From Hyphomicrobiales bacterium (GTDB lineage Bacteria; Pseudomonadota; Alphaproteobacteria; Rhizobiales; Rhizobiaceae): a stretch of DNA of 64,000 bases. The notes beneath the pieces are model-generated. The model was not told where the DNA came from, made no database searches, and saw only the letters and a program-made list of their open reading frames with translations. Below, one piece after another: positions 1 to 8,693 of the stretch. Location: the NCBI GenBank assembly GCA_900470155.1, contig UBZT01000009.1:765524-829523 (forward strand), in the 5' to 3' direction. Made by a program: the position numbers and the translations under genes. Numbering within the stretch: position 1 is the stretch's first letter; each line of letters starts with the position of its first letter.

Positions 1-1
1 T

Positions 2-1864
2 CCGTTCGAGCCGGAGGACATGGCCTGGTGCCCGGCCTACGCGGCGCCGATCTGTTCGCTCTGCTGCACGCTTGACAGCCGCTGCCACGACATGTGCAAG
101 CCGCACGCGAGGATCAACGCCCAGGCCGCAGCCGTTGCCCGCACCTTCCTGCCTGAGGTCCTGCTGCAGCGGTTTTCCACCCGGCTCGGCCGCTATGCCT
201 TGACCGCGGTCCTGTCGATCTCGCTCATCGGTGCGATCCTCGCGCTGATCGCCCACCAGGTGAATGTCGCCACACCGGAAATGGCAACCGTCGTCGATCG
301 CACCGTGCTGGTCGTCTTCTTCATCTTTGCCATCCTCGCCGGCATCGTCTCCTGGTTCTACGTGCTTGCCCATGACAGCCGCGTCGTCGCCGAAGAGGAA
401 TCCTCGCGCCAGAACACGCTGCTGCTGAAGGAAATCGCCGCCCACCGCAAGACGGATGCGGCCTTGCAGAACGCCAAGGAGACGGCAGAGGCCGCCAACC
501 GGGCCAAGAGCCGCTATGTCGTCGGCCTCAGCCACGAACTGCGCACGCCGCTCAACGCCGTGCTCGGCTATGCCCAGATCCTCGAGCGTGACGAGACCAT
601 ACCCGTGCCGCGCCAGTCGGCGATCAAGGTCATCCGCCGCTCCGCCGATCACCTCTCCGGCCTGATCGACGGGCTTCTGGATATCTCCAAGATCGAGGCC
701 GGTCGGCTGCAGGTCTTCTCCAACGAGGTGAACATCCAGGATTTCCTCGACCAGTTGATCGACATGTTTGCGCCCCAGGCCGCTGCCAAGGGACTGGTCT
801 TCGAACACCAGCGCTCGCACAACCTGCCGCTCTATGTGCGCACCGACGAAAAACGCATCCGCCAGATCCTCGTCAACCTGCTGTCCAACGCCATAAAGTT
901 CACCGACGAGGGCATCGTCCGCTTCGAGGTCACCTATCGCAGCCAGGTGGCGACCTTCACCGTCACCGATACCGGCCGCGGCATTGCCGAGAAAGATCTC
1001 AACCGGATCTACGAGCCCTTCCAGCGCGGCGAGGCTGACAACATCCGGCCGCAACCGGGCCTCGGTCTCGGCCTCACCATCACCAAGCTTCTGACCAATA
1101 CGCTCGGCGGCGAGATTGCGGTATCCAGCGAGCGCGACAAGGGGTCGATCTTCAAGGTCCGGCTGATGCTGTCGGCCATCGACCGGCCGAACACGGCCCC
1201 TGCCCCAGAACGCAAGATCGTTTCCTATACCGGGCCACGGCGGACGATCGTTGTGGTCGACGACAATGAGGATCACCGCGAACTGATGCGCGAGGTTCTC
1301 GCCCCGCTCGATTTCGTCGTGCTGACAGCAGCCAGCGGGCCCGCCTGCCTGACCCTGATCGAAGGCGTGCGTCCGGATCTCTTCCTGGTGGATATCTCGA
1401 TGCCCGGTATGAACGGCTGGCAGTTGGTCGAGAAGCTGCGCGACGCCGGCCAGAAGGCGCCGATCCTGATGCTGTCCGCCAATATCGGCGATGCGCCCGC
1501 GGCCGGCGGTGAAGGCCATGACGATGCGATCGCCAAGCCCGTCGACATCACGCGCCTGCGCGACAAGCTCGCCATGTTCCTCGGCCTCGACTGGATCTAT
1601 GCCGACGATCCACGCCTGTTGCAGCCGGTCGTGCCCATGCTCAAACCCGCATCTCCCGGACATGCGCATCTGGACGAGCTGATCCAGTTGTGTGAAATCG
1701 GTTATGTGCGCGGCATAGAGGCAAAGCTCGCCGAACTTGCCGGAGAAACCACCAACGCTGCATTTGTCGAAGGCGCCCGCGCTTACCTGCAGGTCTTCGA
1801 TCTGGCTGGCCTGCGCGGTTACCTGACTTCGTTTGCAACCGGCAAGGAGCCGATCCATGGTTGA
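2..1864 (+). CDS. Hybrid sensor histidine kinase, 3' part (5' end outside window)
   Basis: The frame is open from base 2, with no stop upstream of the first ATG at 20, so the gene starts outside the window. Visible in order: a Cys-rich linker (six Cys in about 25 residues, nt 29-105), two hydrophobic membrane segments (about nt 195-265 and 300-370), a short coiled stretch, a HisKA domain with phospho-His in SHELRTPLN (codon 533-535), a HATPase_c domain (N box NLLSNAIKF, G1 DTGRG, G2 GLGLGLT), and a C-terminal receiver with DD, phospho-Asp in LVDISMPGMNGW, and AKP lysine. The last 8 bases overlap the next regulator gene, so the two are translationally coupled. I recall similar Cys-rich linkers in large kinases whose N-terminus is a sodium/solute symporter-like domain, but that part is not in the window. 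The signal sensed is unknown. Confidence 0.9.
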   Translation, partial: PFEPEDMAWCPAYAAPICSLCCTLDSRCHDMCKPHARINAQAAAVARTFLPEVLLQRFSTRLGRYALTAVLSISLIGAILALIAHQVNVATPEMATVVDRTVLVVFFIFAILAGIVSWFYVLAHDSRVVAEEESSRQNTLLLKEIAAHRKTDAALQNAKETAEAANRAKSRYVVGLSHELRTPLNAVLGYAQILERDETIPVPRQSAIKVIRRSADHLSGLIDGLLDISKIEAGRLQVFSNEVNIQDFLDQLIDMFAPQAAAKGLVFEHQRSHNLPLYVRTDEKRIRQILVNLLSNAIKFTDEGIVRFEVTYRSQVATFTVTDTGRGIAEKDLNRIYEPFQRGEADNIRPQPGLGLGLTITKLLTNTLGGEIAVSSERDKGSIFKVRLMLSAIDRPNTAPAPERKIVSYTGPRRTIVVVDDNEDHRELMREVLAPLDFVVLTAASGPACLTLIEGVRPDLFLVDISMPGMNGWQLVEKLRDAGQKAPILMLSANIGDAPAAGGEGHDDAIAKPVDITRLRDKLAMFLGLDWIYADDPRLLQPVVPMLKPASPGHAHLDELIQLCEIGYVRGIEAKLAELAGETTNAAFVEGARAYLQVFDLAGLRGYLTSFATGKEPIHG

Positions 1865-2780
1865 AGCCAGCAGACGTGACATCGTTCTGCTCGTCGATGA
1901 CAGCCCCGATGCCCTCGGCTTCCTGACCGAGGCGCTCGAGGCCTCCGGCTTCTCCGTGCTGATCGCCACCTCCGGCCATGCCGCACTCTCGATCGTCAAC
2001 CGCATCAGCCCGGATCTGATCCTGCTCGACGCCGTCATGCCCGGCATGGACGGTTTCGAGACCTGCCGTGCCCTGAAGGCGGATCCGGTGGTTGCCCAGG
2101 TTCCGGTGATCTTCATGACCGGCCTCACCGAAACCGAGCATGTGGTCAACGCGCTCGAAAGCGGCGGCGTCGACTATCTGACGAAACCGATCAATATCGA
2201 TGAATTGCGCGCCCGCATCCGCGTGCATCTGAGCAATGCCCGTTCCGCCCAGAGCGCCCGCGTGGCGCTCGACGCCGCCGGTCGCCATCTGCTCGCCGTG
2301 CGCGGCGATGGTCAGGTCCACTGGACGACACCCCAGGCAAGCCGCCTGATCGAAAGCGCCACTGGCACGGCCGATGGCATCAACGAGGTGGCAGCCGCCA
2401 CGGCTGCCTGGCTGGCCCATCGCCGCGCCAGTGGCGGCACCACCAGCGAGGGCACATTTCCCTTTGCCAGCGCTTCGGGCATCGCCCTGCAGCTTTCCTT
2501 CCTCGGCACGATCGGCACGGACGAATATCTTTTCCGCATCACATCCGCCAACCGGCAAAGCGAGGACGAACTACTGCGCCAGCGCTTCGGCCTGACCCAT
2601 CGCGAAAGCGAAGTGCTGCTCTGGATCGCCAAGGGCAAGGCCAATCGCGATATCGGCGAAATCCTTGGCCTGTCTTCGCGGACCGTGAACAAGCACCTCG
2701 AGCAGATCTATTCGAAGCTTGGCGTGGAGAACCGCGCGTCGGCTGCCGTACGCGCCGCCCAGGTCCTGCACGAAGGCTGA
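1857..2780 (+). CDS. Response regulator, receiver plus LuxR-type HTH
   Basis: The protein has 307 residues. An N-terminal receiver (about 5-120) has the acidic pair in LLVDDS, phospho-Asp in LILLDAVMPGMDG, and Lys in LTKPIN. A middle region of about 100 residues has no motif I recognise. The C-terminal LuxR/GerE helix-turn-helix (about 240-300) includes LTHRESEVLLWIAKGKANRD and SSRTVNKHLEQIYSKLGV. I chose the ATG at 1857 because AAGGAG lies 7 nt upstream and it overlaps the kinase stop. An in-frame ATG at 1833 lacks such a site. The gene is almost certainly the output partner of the upstream hybrid kinase. Its target genes cannot be told from the sequence. Confidence 0.9.
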   Translation: MVEASRRDIVLLVDDSPDALGFLTEALEASGFSVLIATSGHAALSIVNRISPDLILLDAVMPGMDGFETCRALKADPVVAQVPVIFMTGLTETEHVVNALESGGVDYLTKPINIDELRARIRVHLSNARSAQSARVALDAAGRHLLAVRGDGQVHWTTPQASRLIESATGTADGINEVAAATAAWLAHRRASGGTTSEGTFPFASASGIALQLSFLGTIGTDEYLFRITSANRQSEDELLRQRFGLTHRESEVLLWIAKGKANRDIGEILGLSSRTVNKHLEQIYSKLGVENRASAAVRAAQVLHEG

Positions 2781-2826
2781 ACTTCGTCTGGCCCGGCCAG
2801 GGCATGGCAAAGCAAAGGCATCAAAA

Positions 2827-2850
2827 AAGCCCGGTCTCTCGACCGGGCTT
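2827..2850. terminator. Bidirectional rho-independent terminator
   Basis: A perfect 10-bp stem AAGCCCGGTC/GACCGGGCTT with loop TCTC. On the minus strand a T-run follows, which ends livJ. It sits between the convergent regulator and livJ genes. Confidence 0.85.
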
Positions 2851-2871
2851 CTTGGTTCATTCAGGCAGGTA

Positions 2872-3993
2872 TCACGTTCCCTGCTGGATGTAGGTGAAGT
2901 TGCCGTCTGGGCCCTTCTTCCATTCGTACATGACGTAGCCAGGAACCTTCGGGTCACCCTTTTCGTCGAACGACATGTCACCGAGAGCTGTCGGGAACGG
3001 ACCCTTTTCCTTCATCGCAGCAGCAACGGCTTCAGCGTCGTTGGAACCGGCAGCCTTGGCGGCGGCAGCGATCGTCTGCATGGCAGCGTAGGAATAGAGC
3101 GTGTAAGCTTCCGGATTGAAGCCCGAAGCCTTGAACTTTTCGACGAGTTCCTTGTTGGCCGGGTTCAGTGTCGGGTCAGGACCGAAGGTGTTGAGCGTAC
3201 CTTCGACAGCGTCGCCGGCGATCGAAGCCAGTTCGTTCGAAACGATACCGTCGCCCGATACCAGGGTTGCCTTGAGGCCCTGGTCAGCAGCCTGACGGAT
3301 GATCAGACCAGCTTCGGTGTGCAGACCACCCCAATAGATGATCGAAACGCCGGCTTCCTTCATCTTGGCGATGAGGGCCGAGAAGTCCTTGTCACCGGTG
3401 GTGACGCCTTCGTACATGACTTCCGTCAGGCCGAGAGCGTTCATCGCCTTCTTGGTTTCGTCAGCAAGGCCCTGGCCGTACGGGGTCTTGTCATGAACGA
3501 CGGCAATCTTGGCGTCCTTGAACTTCTCAGCAAGGTAGGCACCGGCAACGGCGCCCTGCTGGTCGTCACGGCCGCAAGTGCGGAAGGTGTTCCACAGGCC
3601 GCGCTCGGTGAAGACCGGGTTGGTTGCAGCCGGAGTGATTTCGAGAATGCCGTTTTCGGCATAGACTTCAGACGCCGGGATCGAAACGCCCGAGTTGAAG
3701 TGACCGACAACAAACTTCACGCCGTCAGCAACGAACTTGTTGGCGACAGAGATGCCCTGCTTCGGGTCGGAAACGTCGTCGCCGAGCACGATCTTGATCT
3801 GCTCGCCATTGATGCCGCCAGCAGCATTGATGTCTGCAGCAGCCTGTTCAGCACCCTTCTGGAGCTGAGCGCCAAAAGCCGCGTTCGGGCCTGTCAGCGG
3901 GCCGCCGACGCCGACGAGAATGTCTGCCCAAGCGTTGCCGCTGAAGGCGACCATCGCCGACAGGGCCACTGCCGAGAGAAGAGACTTCTTCAT
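2872..3993 (-). CDS. livJ: Branched-chain amino acid ABC transporter, periplasmic binding protein
   Basis: A 373-residue protein with a Sec signal peptide ([19 protein letters not shown], cleaved after the NAWA region). The mature part is a Leu/Ile/Val-binding type I periplasmic fold, starting [20 protein letters not shown]. It captures branched-chain amino acids (possibly other amino acids) for the LivHMGF transporter encoded just upstream on the same strand. A GGGAG site precedes the ATG at 3993. The 141-nt gap from the preceding small membrane gene may hold its own promoter, which would fit the higher amount of binding protein usually needed. Substrate specificity is inferred from the family only. 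Confidence 0.93.
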   Translation of the reverse strand: MKKSLLSAVALSAMVAFSGNAWADILVGVGGPLTGPNAAFGAQLQKGAEQAAADINAAGGINGEQIKIVLGDDVSDPKQGISVANKFVADGVKFVVGHFNSGVSIPASEVYAENGILEITPAATNPVFTERGLWNTFRTCGRDDQQGAVAGAYLAEKFKDAKIAVVHDKTPYGQGLADETKKAMNALGLTEVMYEGVTTGDKDFSALIAKMKEAGVSIIYWGGLHTEAGLIIRQAADQGLKATLVSGDGIVSNELASIAGDAVEGTLNTFGPDPTLNPANKELVEKFKASGFNPEAYTLYSYAAMQTIAAAAKAAGSNDAEAVAAAMKEKGPFPTALGDMSFDEKGDPKVPGYVMYEWKKGPDGNFTYIQQGT

Positions 3994-4134
3994 ATTGTAA
4001 CTCCCAAGTTTTTATGCGGGTTTAGATTTTCAAAACCCTGCGCAATACCCGCTGACACCGCGCCGGAAAACTGTTCCACTCTTATTAGGGGCCATCGCCT
4101 CTGCCGCCAATCTGGGACAGAAAACAACAGCTTG

Positions 4135-4488
4135 TCAATCTTTCTTCTTGCACGAGAAATAGGAAGTTCTCTCGTATAGCCAGTAGTAGTTATCGACCAT
4201 CTGGGTCGTCCTGCGCGACTGGAAACCAGCCACCGCAAGAGCGAGCAGAAGCACCACGTCGATGACGTAGTAGAAGGGGCTGATGAACGGACCTGCAAAC
4301 AATGAGAAGTGCAGGAAGCGCATCACCACGCCAAGTCCAAGTACATAGACAAACACCGTTGCATAGCCCTGCCAGCCCTCGGCCACGGCCTTGCCGGTCC
4401 GCCATGCGGTCCAGAATCCGATCAGCAGAACGAGGAAGCGCAGCACGGTGCGAACACCGGTATCCGTCTCGAAAAACAATCCTTGCAT
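4135..4488 (-). CDS. Small membrane protein of the liv operon (DUF6867-like)
   Basis: The protein has 117 residues and three hydrophobic segments (about 13-32, 42-58, 66-88), and a polar C-terminus ending CKKKD. The ATG at 4488 is chosen because GGAGGAA lies just upstream; a longer reading to 4536 would run into livF. It lies 16 nt after livF and before livJ, a place where I recall rhizobial liv operons carrying a DUF6867 protein. It probably sits in the inner membrane with LivHM, but no function is established and none is visible in the sequence. Confidence 0.75.
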   Translation of the reverse strand: MQGLFFETDTGVRTVLRFLVLLIGFWTAWRTGKAVAEGWQGYATVFVYVLGLGVVMRFLHFSLFAGPFISPFYYVIDVVLLLALAVAGFQSRRTTQMVDNYYWLYERTSYFSCKKKD

Positions 4489-4504
4489 GTCAGTTCCTCC
4501 GCGC

Positions 4505-5233
4505 TCAGTGATGGCCGCCTTCGAGATAAGCCGCACGAACCTGCGGGTCCGCCAAAAGCTCTTTCCCGCTGCCGCTCATCGTCACCTTGCCGTTGACCAT
4601 GACATAGGCACGGTCAGACAGCTTCAGCGCCGCAAATGCATTCTGCTCGACGAGAAAGACGGTCAGTCCTTCTTCCTTGTTGAGCTTCTTGATCGCCTCG
4701 AAAATGCCCTTGACGATCAACGGCGCCAGGCCGAGCGAGGGCTCGTCGAGAAGCAGCAGCTTCGGACGCGACATCAGCGCGCGGCCAATGGAGAGCATCT
4801 GCTGCTCGCCGCCCGAAAGCGTGCCGCCCCGTTGGCTCTGGCGTTCTTTCAAGCGCGGGAACATGGTGAAAATCTTCTCCACGTCCTCGTTGAAATATTT
4901 CAGGTTGTCGAGCCCCGCCCCCATCTGGAGATTTTCCATGACGGTCATGCGTGGGAAGATCCGGCGACCTTCCGGCGACTGGGCGATACGGCGACGGGCA
5001 ATCAGATGCATCGGCAGCTTGGTGATATCCTCGCCGTCGAAGATGATCTGGCCGGCGCGCGCCTGCGGGCTGCCACAGATCGTCATCATCAGCGTCGACT
5101 TGCCGGCACCGTTTGCACCGATCAGCGCGACGATCTCACCCTGCTTGACTTCAACATCGACACCGCCAAGGGCGCGGATATTGCCGTAATAGGTTTCGAC
5201 ACCCTGTACCTTGAGAAGTGCTTCGGAGGACAT
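4505..5233 (-). CDS. livF: Branched-chain amino acid ABC transporter ATP-binding protein LivF
   Basis: A 242-residue ABC ATPase. Walker A is GANGAGKST (about 37-45), the signature is LSGGEQQ, Walker B is LLLLDEPSLGLAPL, and the switch-region glutamine-type motif is VEQNA, as usual in LivF. It powers LivHM together with LivG at the cytoplasmic face. Its start codon overlaps the livG stop by one base (TGATG), so the two are translationally coupled. The length fits the family. Confidence 0.95.
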   Translation of the reverse strand: MSSEALLKVQGVETYYGNIRALGGVDVEVKQGEIVALIGANGAGKSTLMMTICGSPQARAGQIIFDGEDITKLPMHLIARRRIAQSPEGRRIFPRMTVMENLQMGAGLDNLKYFNEDVEKIFTMFPRLKERQSQRGGTLSGGEQQMLSIGRALMSRPKLLLLDEPSLGLAPLIVKGIFEAIKKLNKEEGLTVFLVEQNAFAALKLSDRAYVMVNGKVTMSGSGKELLADPQVRAAYLEGGHH

Positions 5234-6117
5234 CAGTTCTTCTCCCCCGACACTTCTTCGGCAACAGCTTCCACTTCGGAAATTGCGTCTTCCAATTCTT
5301 CATCCTCGACACCCAGATAGGCGGCGATCACCTTCGGGTCGTTTTTCACATGATCCGGCGTACCGTCGGAAATCTTCTTGCCATATTCCAGCACGACCAC
5401 ATGGTCCGAAATCTCCATGACGACGGACATGTCGTGCTCGATCAGGAGCAGAGACGTCCCCTCCGCACTGATGCTGCGCAGCAATGCGTTGAGCGTCAGC
5501 GATTCCTTCGGATTGAGACCCGCAGCCGGTTCGTCGAGGCAAAGAAGCTCAGGCCCGGTGCACATGGCGCGGCAGATTTCCAGACGGCGCTGCGCGCCAT
5601 AGGGCAAGTCGCCGGCCGGGTCATCGGCACGATCGACGAGATCTGCTTTCTCCAGCCAGTAGCGTGCCTTCTCGATGGCAGCATCTGCGGCCCTCTTGTA
5701 GGCCGGCAGGCCGAGCAGACCCAGGACCGTATAGCCGGACGCCTTCATCAGCGCATTGTGCTGGGCGACCAAAAGGTTTTCCAGCACGGTGAGACCCGAA
5801 AACAACCGGATATTCTGGAACGTCCGGGCGACCTTTGCCTTCTTCGGGATCTCGAAATCCGGAAGCCGCTCGAGCAGATACTGGCTGCCGTCCTTCTGGT
5901 TCAGCGTGATCATGCCCATGGTCGGCTTGTAGAAGCCGGTAATGCAGTTGAACACAGTGGTCTTGCCGGCGCCGTTCGGGCCGATCAGCGCGGTGATTTC
6001 ACCGCGCTTGGCTTCGAAAGAGAAGTCATTGATGGCCATCAGGCCGCCAAAGCGCATCGACAGATGCTCGACTTTCAGGATGGTGTCTTTGTTCATCGTT
6101 TCAGTTCCGGAAGTCAT
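5233..6117 (-). CDS. livG: Branched-chain amino acid ABC transporter ATP-binding protein LivG
   Basis: A 294-residue ABC ATPase with Walker A GPNGAGKTT, the LivG-typical insertion in the helical region, Walker B LLCLDEPAAGLNP and switch histidine in LLIEHDM. The C-terminus is longer than usual, with an acidic tail after YLGVEDEELED rich in Glu and Val, of unknown role. The start at 6117 overlaps the livM stop in a TGATG arrangement; an internal ATG (MNKDTILKVE) eight codons in is the alternative start. It forms the ATPase dimer with LivF. Confidence 0.95.
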   Translation of the reverse strand: MTSGTETMNKDTILKVEHLSMRFGGLMAINDFSFEAKRGEITALIGPNGAGKTTVFNCITGFYKPTMGMITLNQKDGSQYLLERLPDFEIPKKAKVARTFQNIRLFSGLTVLENLLVAQHNALMKASGYTVLGLLGLPAYKRAADAAIEKARYWLEKADLVDRADDPAGDLPYGAQRRLEICRAMCTGPELLCLDEPAAGLNPKESLTLNALLRSISAEGTSLLLIEHDMSVVMEISDHVVVLEYGKKISDGTPDHVKNDPKVIAAYLGVEDEELEDAISEVEAVAEEVSGEKN

Positions 6118-7508
6118 CAGCCGTGACCTTCCTTGGTAAAGCTGCCCGAGACGGCCTTGCGCTCCTTGAGGAAGGCTGTCGGTTCTCTGCTGCCGACGAA
6201 ACCGCGCGGTTTGAACAGCATGACCACGATCATCGCCAGGCCGAACAGCAGCATGCGGTAGAGTTCCGGCGTGAAGTCAGGTCCGAAGACATGCTTCAGG
6301 AACTCCATTTCGCGCAGGGCCTCCGTGCCACCGATCATCACGATCGCAGCGACCGCGATACCCGTCAGCGAACCCATGCCGCCAAGAACGACGATCGCAA
6401 GGATAACCGCGGATTCGAGGAAGACGAAACTTTCCGGCGACACGAAACCCTGGCGCGCCGCAAAGAACGAACCGGCAAAACCACCGAACATCGCTCCGAT
6501 CGAAAACGCCGTCAGCTTGGTCGTGACCGTGTTGATCCCGAGCGAGCGGCAGGCGATTTCGTCTTCGCGCAGCGCTTCCCAGGCACGACCGATCGGCATG
6601 CGACGCAGCTTGATCGTCACATAGGCCGTAATGCCGCACAGGAGCAGGATCACGTAGAACAGGTAGATCTTGTAGTAGGCCGACGACATCGGCAGACCGA
6701 ATGTCTTGGCGAAGCCGCCCGGCGACGCATCGAAAGGCATGCCGAACAAGGTCGCCTTCGGGATGCTGGAGATACCGAACGTACCCCTGGTGACATCCGT
6801 CCAGTTGATCAGCACAAGGCGGATGATTTCACCGAATGCCAGAGTCACGATCGCCAGATAGTCGCCGCGAAGCCGCAGGACCGGAAAGCCCAGAATGATC
6901 CCCCAGAAGGCAGCCAGAACACCCGAGAGCGGCAACAGGATCCAGAACGACAGGCCGAAATTCTGCGCCAAAAGCGCGTAGGTATAGGCACCGACGGCGT
7001 AGAAGGCGACATAACCCAGGTCGAGAAGACCGGCGAGGCCGACGACAATGTTGAGACCCCAGGCCAGCATGACGTAGATCAGGATCTGGATGCCGAAGTT
7101 GTCGACATATTTCAGCGAGCCCTGGACACCGGTCAAGGCAACGATGACAGGCGGATAGAGGATCAGGGCCACCAGGGCGATCTTCAGGAAATGCGTCTTG
7201 AAGAAGGACGGCTGGGCATCGAGATCGGCGGCCGGAGCAGCAGCCTTGCTCGCCCTGCGGGCGGCAAGCCACGGCTGCGCGAAGGCAACAATGGCAAAAC
7301 GACCGACGGCGGCGACGATCACGAAGATCGCCAGAAGACCCCAACGCGGATACCAGATCAGCTGGTTGGAAATGTTCTGGTCGGTCTTGATGCCGATGAA
7401 GAGGCTGAACAGGCCGAGCGACAGAAGACCGGCGAACAGGCCTTCCTTCAACGCGCGCGCCATCGTGCCGGACGAAGCGGCACCAGTTTCGTTTACAGAA
7501 GTTGTCAT
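6117..7508 (-). CDS. livM: Branched-chain amino acid ABC transporter permease LivM
   Basis: A 463-residue multi-spanning permease. The C-terminal 300 residues are the BPD_transp_2 permease core, with the [19 protein letters not shown] and [12 protein letters not shown] motifs (the latter the cytoplasmic coupling region). The N-terminal 120 residues add extra hydrophobic segments, the long form seen in several proteobacterial LivM proteins. It pairs with LivH in the membrane. It starts 4 nt after the livH stop and is coupled to livG. Confidence 0.94.
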   Translation of the reverse strand: MTTSVNETGAASSGTMARALKEGLFAGLLSLGLFSLFIGIKTDQNISNQLIWYPRWGLLAIFVIVAAVGRFAIVAFAQPWLAARRASKAAAPAADLDAQPSFFKTHFLKIALVALILYPPVIVALTGVQGSLKYVDNFGIQILIYVMLAWGLNIVVGLAGLLDLGYVAFYAVGAYTYALLAQNFGLSFWILLPLSGVLAAFWGIILGFPVLRLRGDYLAIVTLAFGEIIRLVLINWTDVTRGTFGISSIPKATLFGMPFDASPGGFAKTFGLPMSSAYYKIYLFYVILLLCGITAYVTIKLRRMPIGRAWEALREDEIACRSLGINTVTTKLTAFSIGAMFGGFAGSFFAARQGFVSPESFVFLESAVILAIVVLGGMGSLTGIAVAAIVMIGGTEALREMEFLKHVFGPDFTPELYRMLLFGLAMIVVMLFKPRGFVGSREPTAFLKERKAVSGSFTKEGHG

Positions 7509-7512
7509 GGGA

Positions 7513-8415
7513 TCAAACCTTCTCGACTTCAGGCCGGCCGAGGATGCCGGTGGGCTTGAAGATCAGCACGAAAGCCAGGATGCCGAATGTCGCGACATCC
7601 TTGTAGGCAATGCTGAAGTAAGCAGACCAGAGCGACTCGATGAGGCCGATCAGCAGGCCGCCGAGAACAGCGCCCGGCAAGGATCCGATACCACCGAGAA
7701 CCGCCGCCGTGAATGCCTTCACGCCCGGAACGAAGCCATCGTTGAACGAGGCAACACCGTAATACATCAGGTACATCGTGCCCGCGACTGCGGCCAGCGC
7801 TGCGCCCATGACGAAGGTGATGGAAATCGTCTTGTCGACATCCACACCGAGCAGCGCCGCCATCTTGCGGTCCTGTTCGGTGGCGCGCTGGGCGCGGCCT
7901 AGCGGCGTCTTGTTGACGATATACCAGAATGCGAAGAGCAGCACGCTGGTGATCAGCACGATGATCGCCTGCTTAAGCGAAACCGTGACGGCGCCGATAT
8001 GCAGCACGTCGCTGATCAGTGGCGGGATCGGCTTGTTGCGCGGTCCCTGCGCCACCTGAATAAAGTTCGACAGAGCGATCGACATGCCGATCGCAGTGAT
8101 CAGCGGCGCCAGGCGGAACGAGCCGCGCAGCGGGCGGTAAGCCACGCGCTCGATCGTCCAGTTCCACAAACTCGTCATGAGCATCGCGACGATCAACATG
8201 ATCAGAAGCGCGAGCGCGACCGGAATACCGGCGAAGAAAGTTGTCAGAATGAGGAAGACGATGAGAGCGGCAAAGCCGCCGAGCATAAAGATATCACCAT
8301 GGGCGAAGTTGATCATGCCGATGATACCGTAGACCATCGTATAGCCGATAGCCACAAGGCCATAGATGGATCCAAGAGTCAGCCCGTTGATGAGCTGCTG
8401 GATAAAGTACTCCAT
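7513..8415 (-). CDS. livH: Branched-chain amino acid ABC transporter permease LivH
   Basis: The 300-residue first gene of the liv operon. It is a BPD_transp_2 permease beginning [20 protein letters not shown] with the family motif [16 protein letters not shown]. The cytoplasmic coupling motif is [30 protein letters not shown] precedes the ATG. The 278-nt gap upstream (8416-8693) holds the operon promoter and, at its far end, the terminator of the neighbouring dehydrogenase. No regulator gene is adjacent. Confidence 0.94.
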   Translation of the reverse strand: MEYFIQQLINGLTLGSIYGLVAIGYTMVYGIIGMINFAHGDIFMLGGFAALIVFLILTTFFAGIPVALALLIMLIVAMLMTSLWNWTIERVAYRPLRGSFRLAPLITAIGMSIALSNFIQVAQGPRNKPIPPLISDVLHIGAVTVSLKQAIIVLITSVLLFAFWYIVNKTPLGRAQRATEQDRKMAALLGVDVDKTISITFVMGAALAAVAGTMYLMYYGVASFNDGFVPGVKAFTAAVLGGIGSLPGAVLGGLLIGLIESLWSAYFSIAYKDVATFGILAFVLIFKPTGILGRPEVEKV

Positions 8416-8622
8416 ATATTATCCCCCGGACGCGCCTTAGTGGTGCGTCTCATTTTTGTTGATCCCTTGCGGGTTCTAGGCGTCGGGAGATTCCATATCG
8501 CTTTGTCCGAAAATGTGAAGCCAAAAAGGCAAAACGGCGACAAAATGTTACCACTAACCAACACTTTGGCGCGGATAAAACCAGCGAACTCAAAAAAACA
8601 GCAGAAAAAGCCCATGAAATCA

Positions 8623-8646
8623 GCAGGCCGCCCGAAGGCGGCCTGC
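8623..8646 (-). terminator. Terminator hairpin after the DMGDH-like gene
   Basis: A perfect 10-bp stem GCAGGCCGCC/GGCGGCCTGC with loop CGAA, 47 nt after the stop of the minus-strand gene. The T-rich tract on the minus strand is offset by about 12 nt. Confidence 0.65.
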
Positions 8647-8693
8647 TCCATATGCATATTTACCAATGCAAGCCCATCTTTGTGGAAAACGGT

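Noticed and set aside
1641..2558. A 305-codon open frame on the minus strand opposite the kinase and regulator genes
   Set aside because: It lies opposite two genes with full catalytic motifs and has the composition of a high-GC shadow frame, with no recognisable domain.
2872..3993. Long plus-strand frame (2719-4179) opposite livJ
   Set aside because: It is antisense to a binding protein with clear signal peptide and RBS, and shows no domain of its own.
8416..8693. Possible small gene or attenuator upstream of livH
   Set aside because: I looked for Leu/Ile/Val-rich leader codons and tandem hairpins. Only the terminator of the neighbouring gene at 8623-8646 and AT-rich promoter-like sequence were visible.
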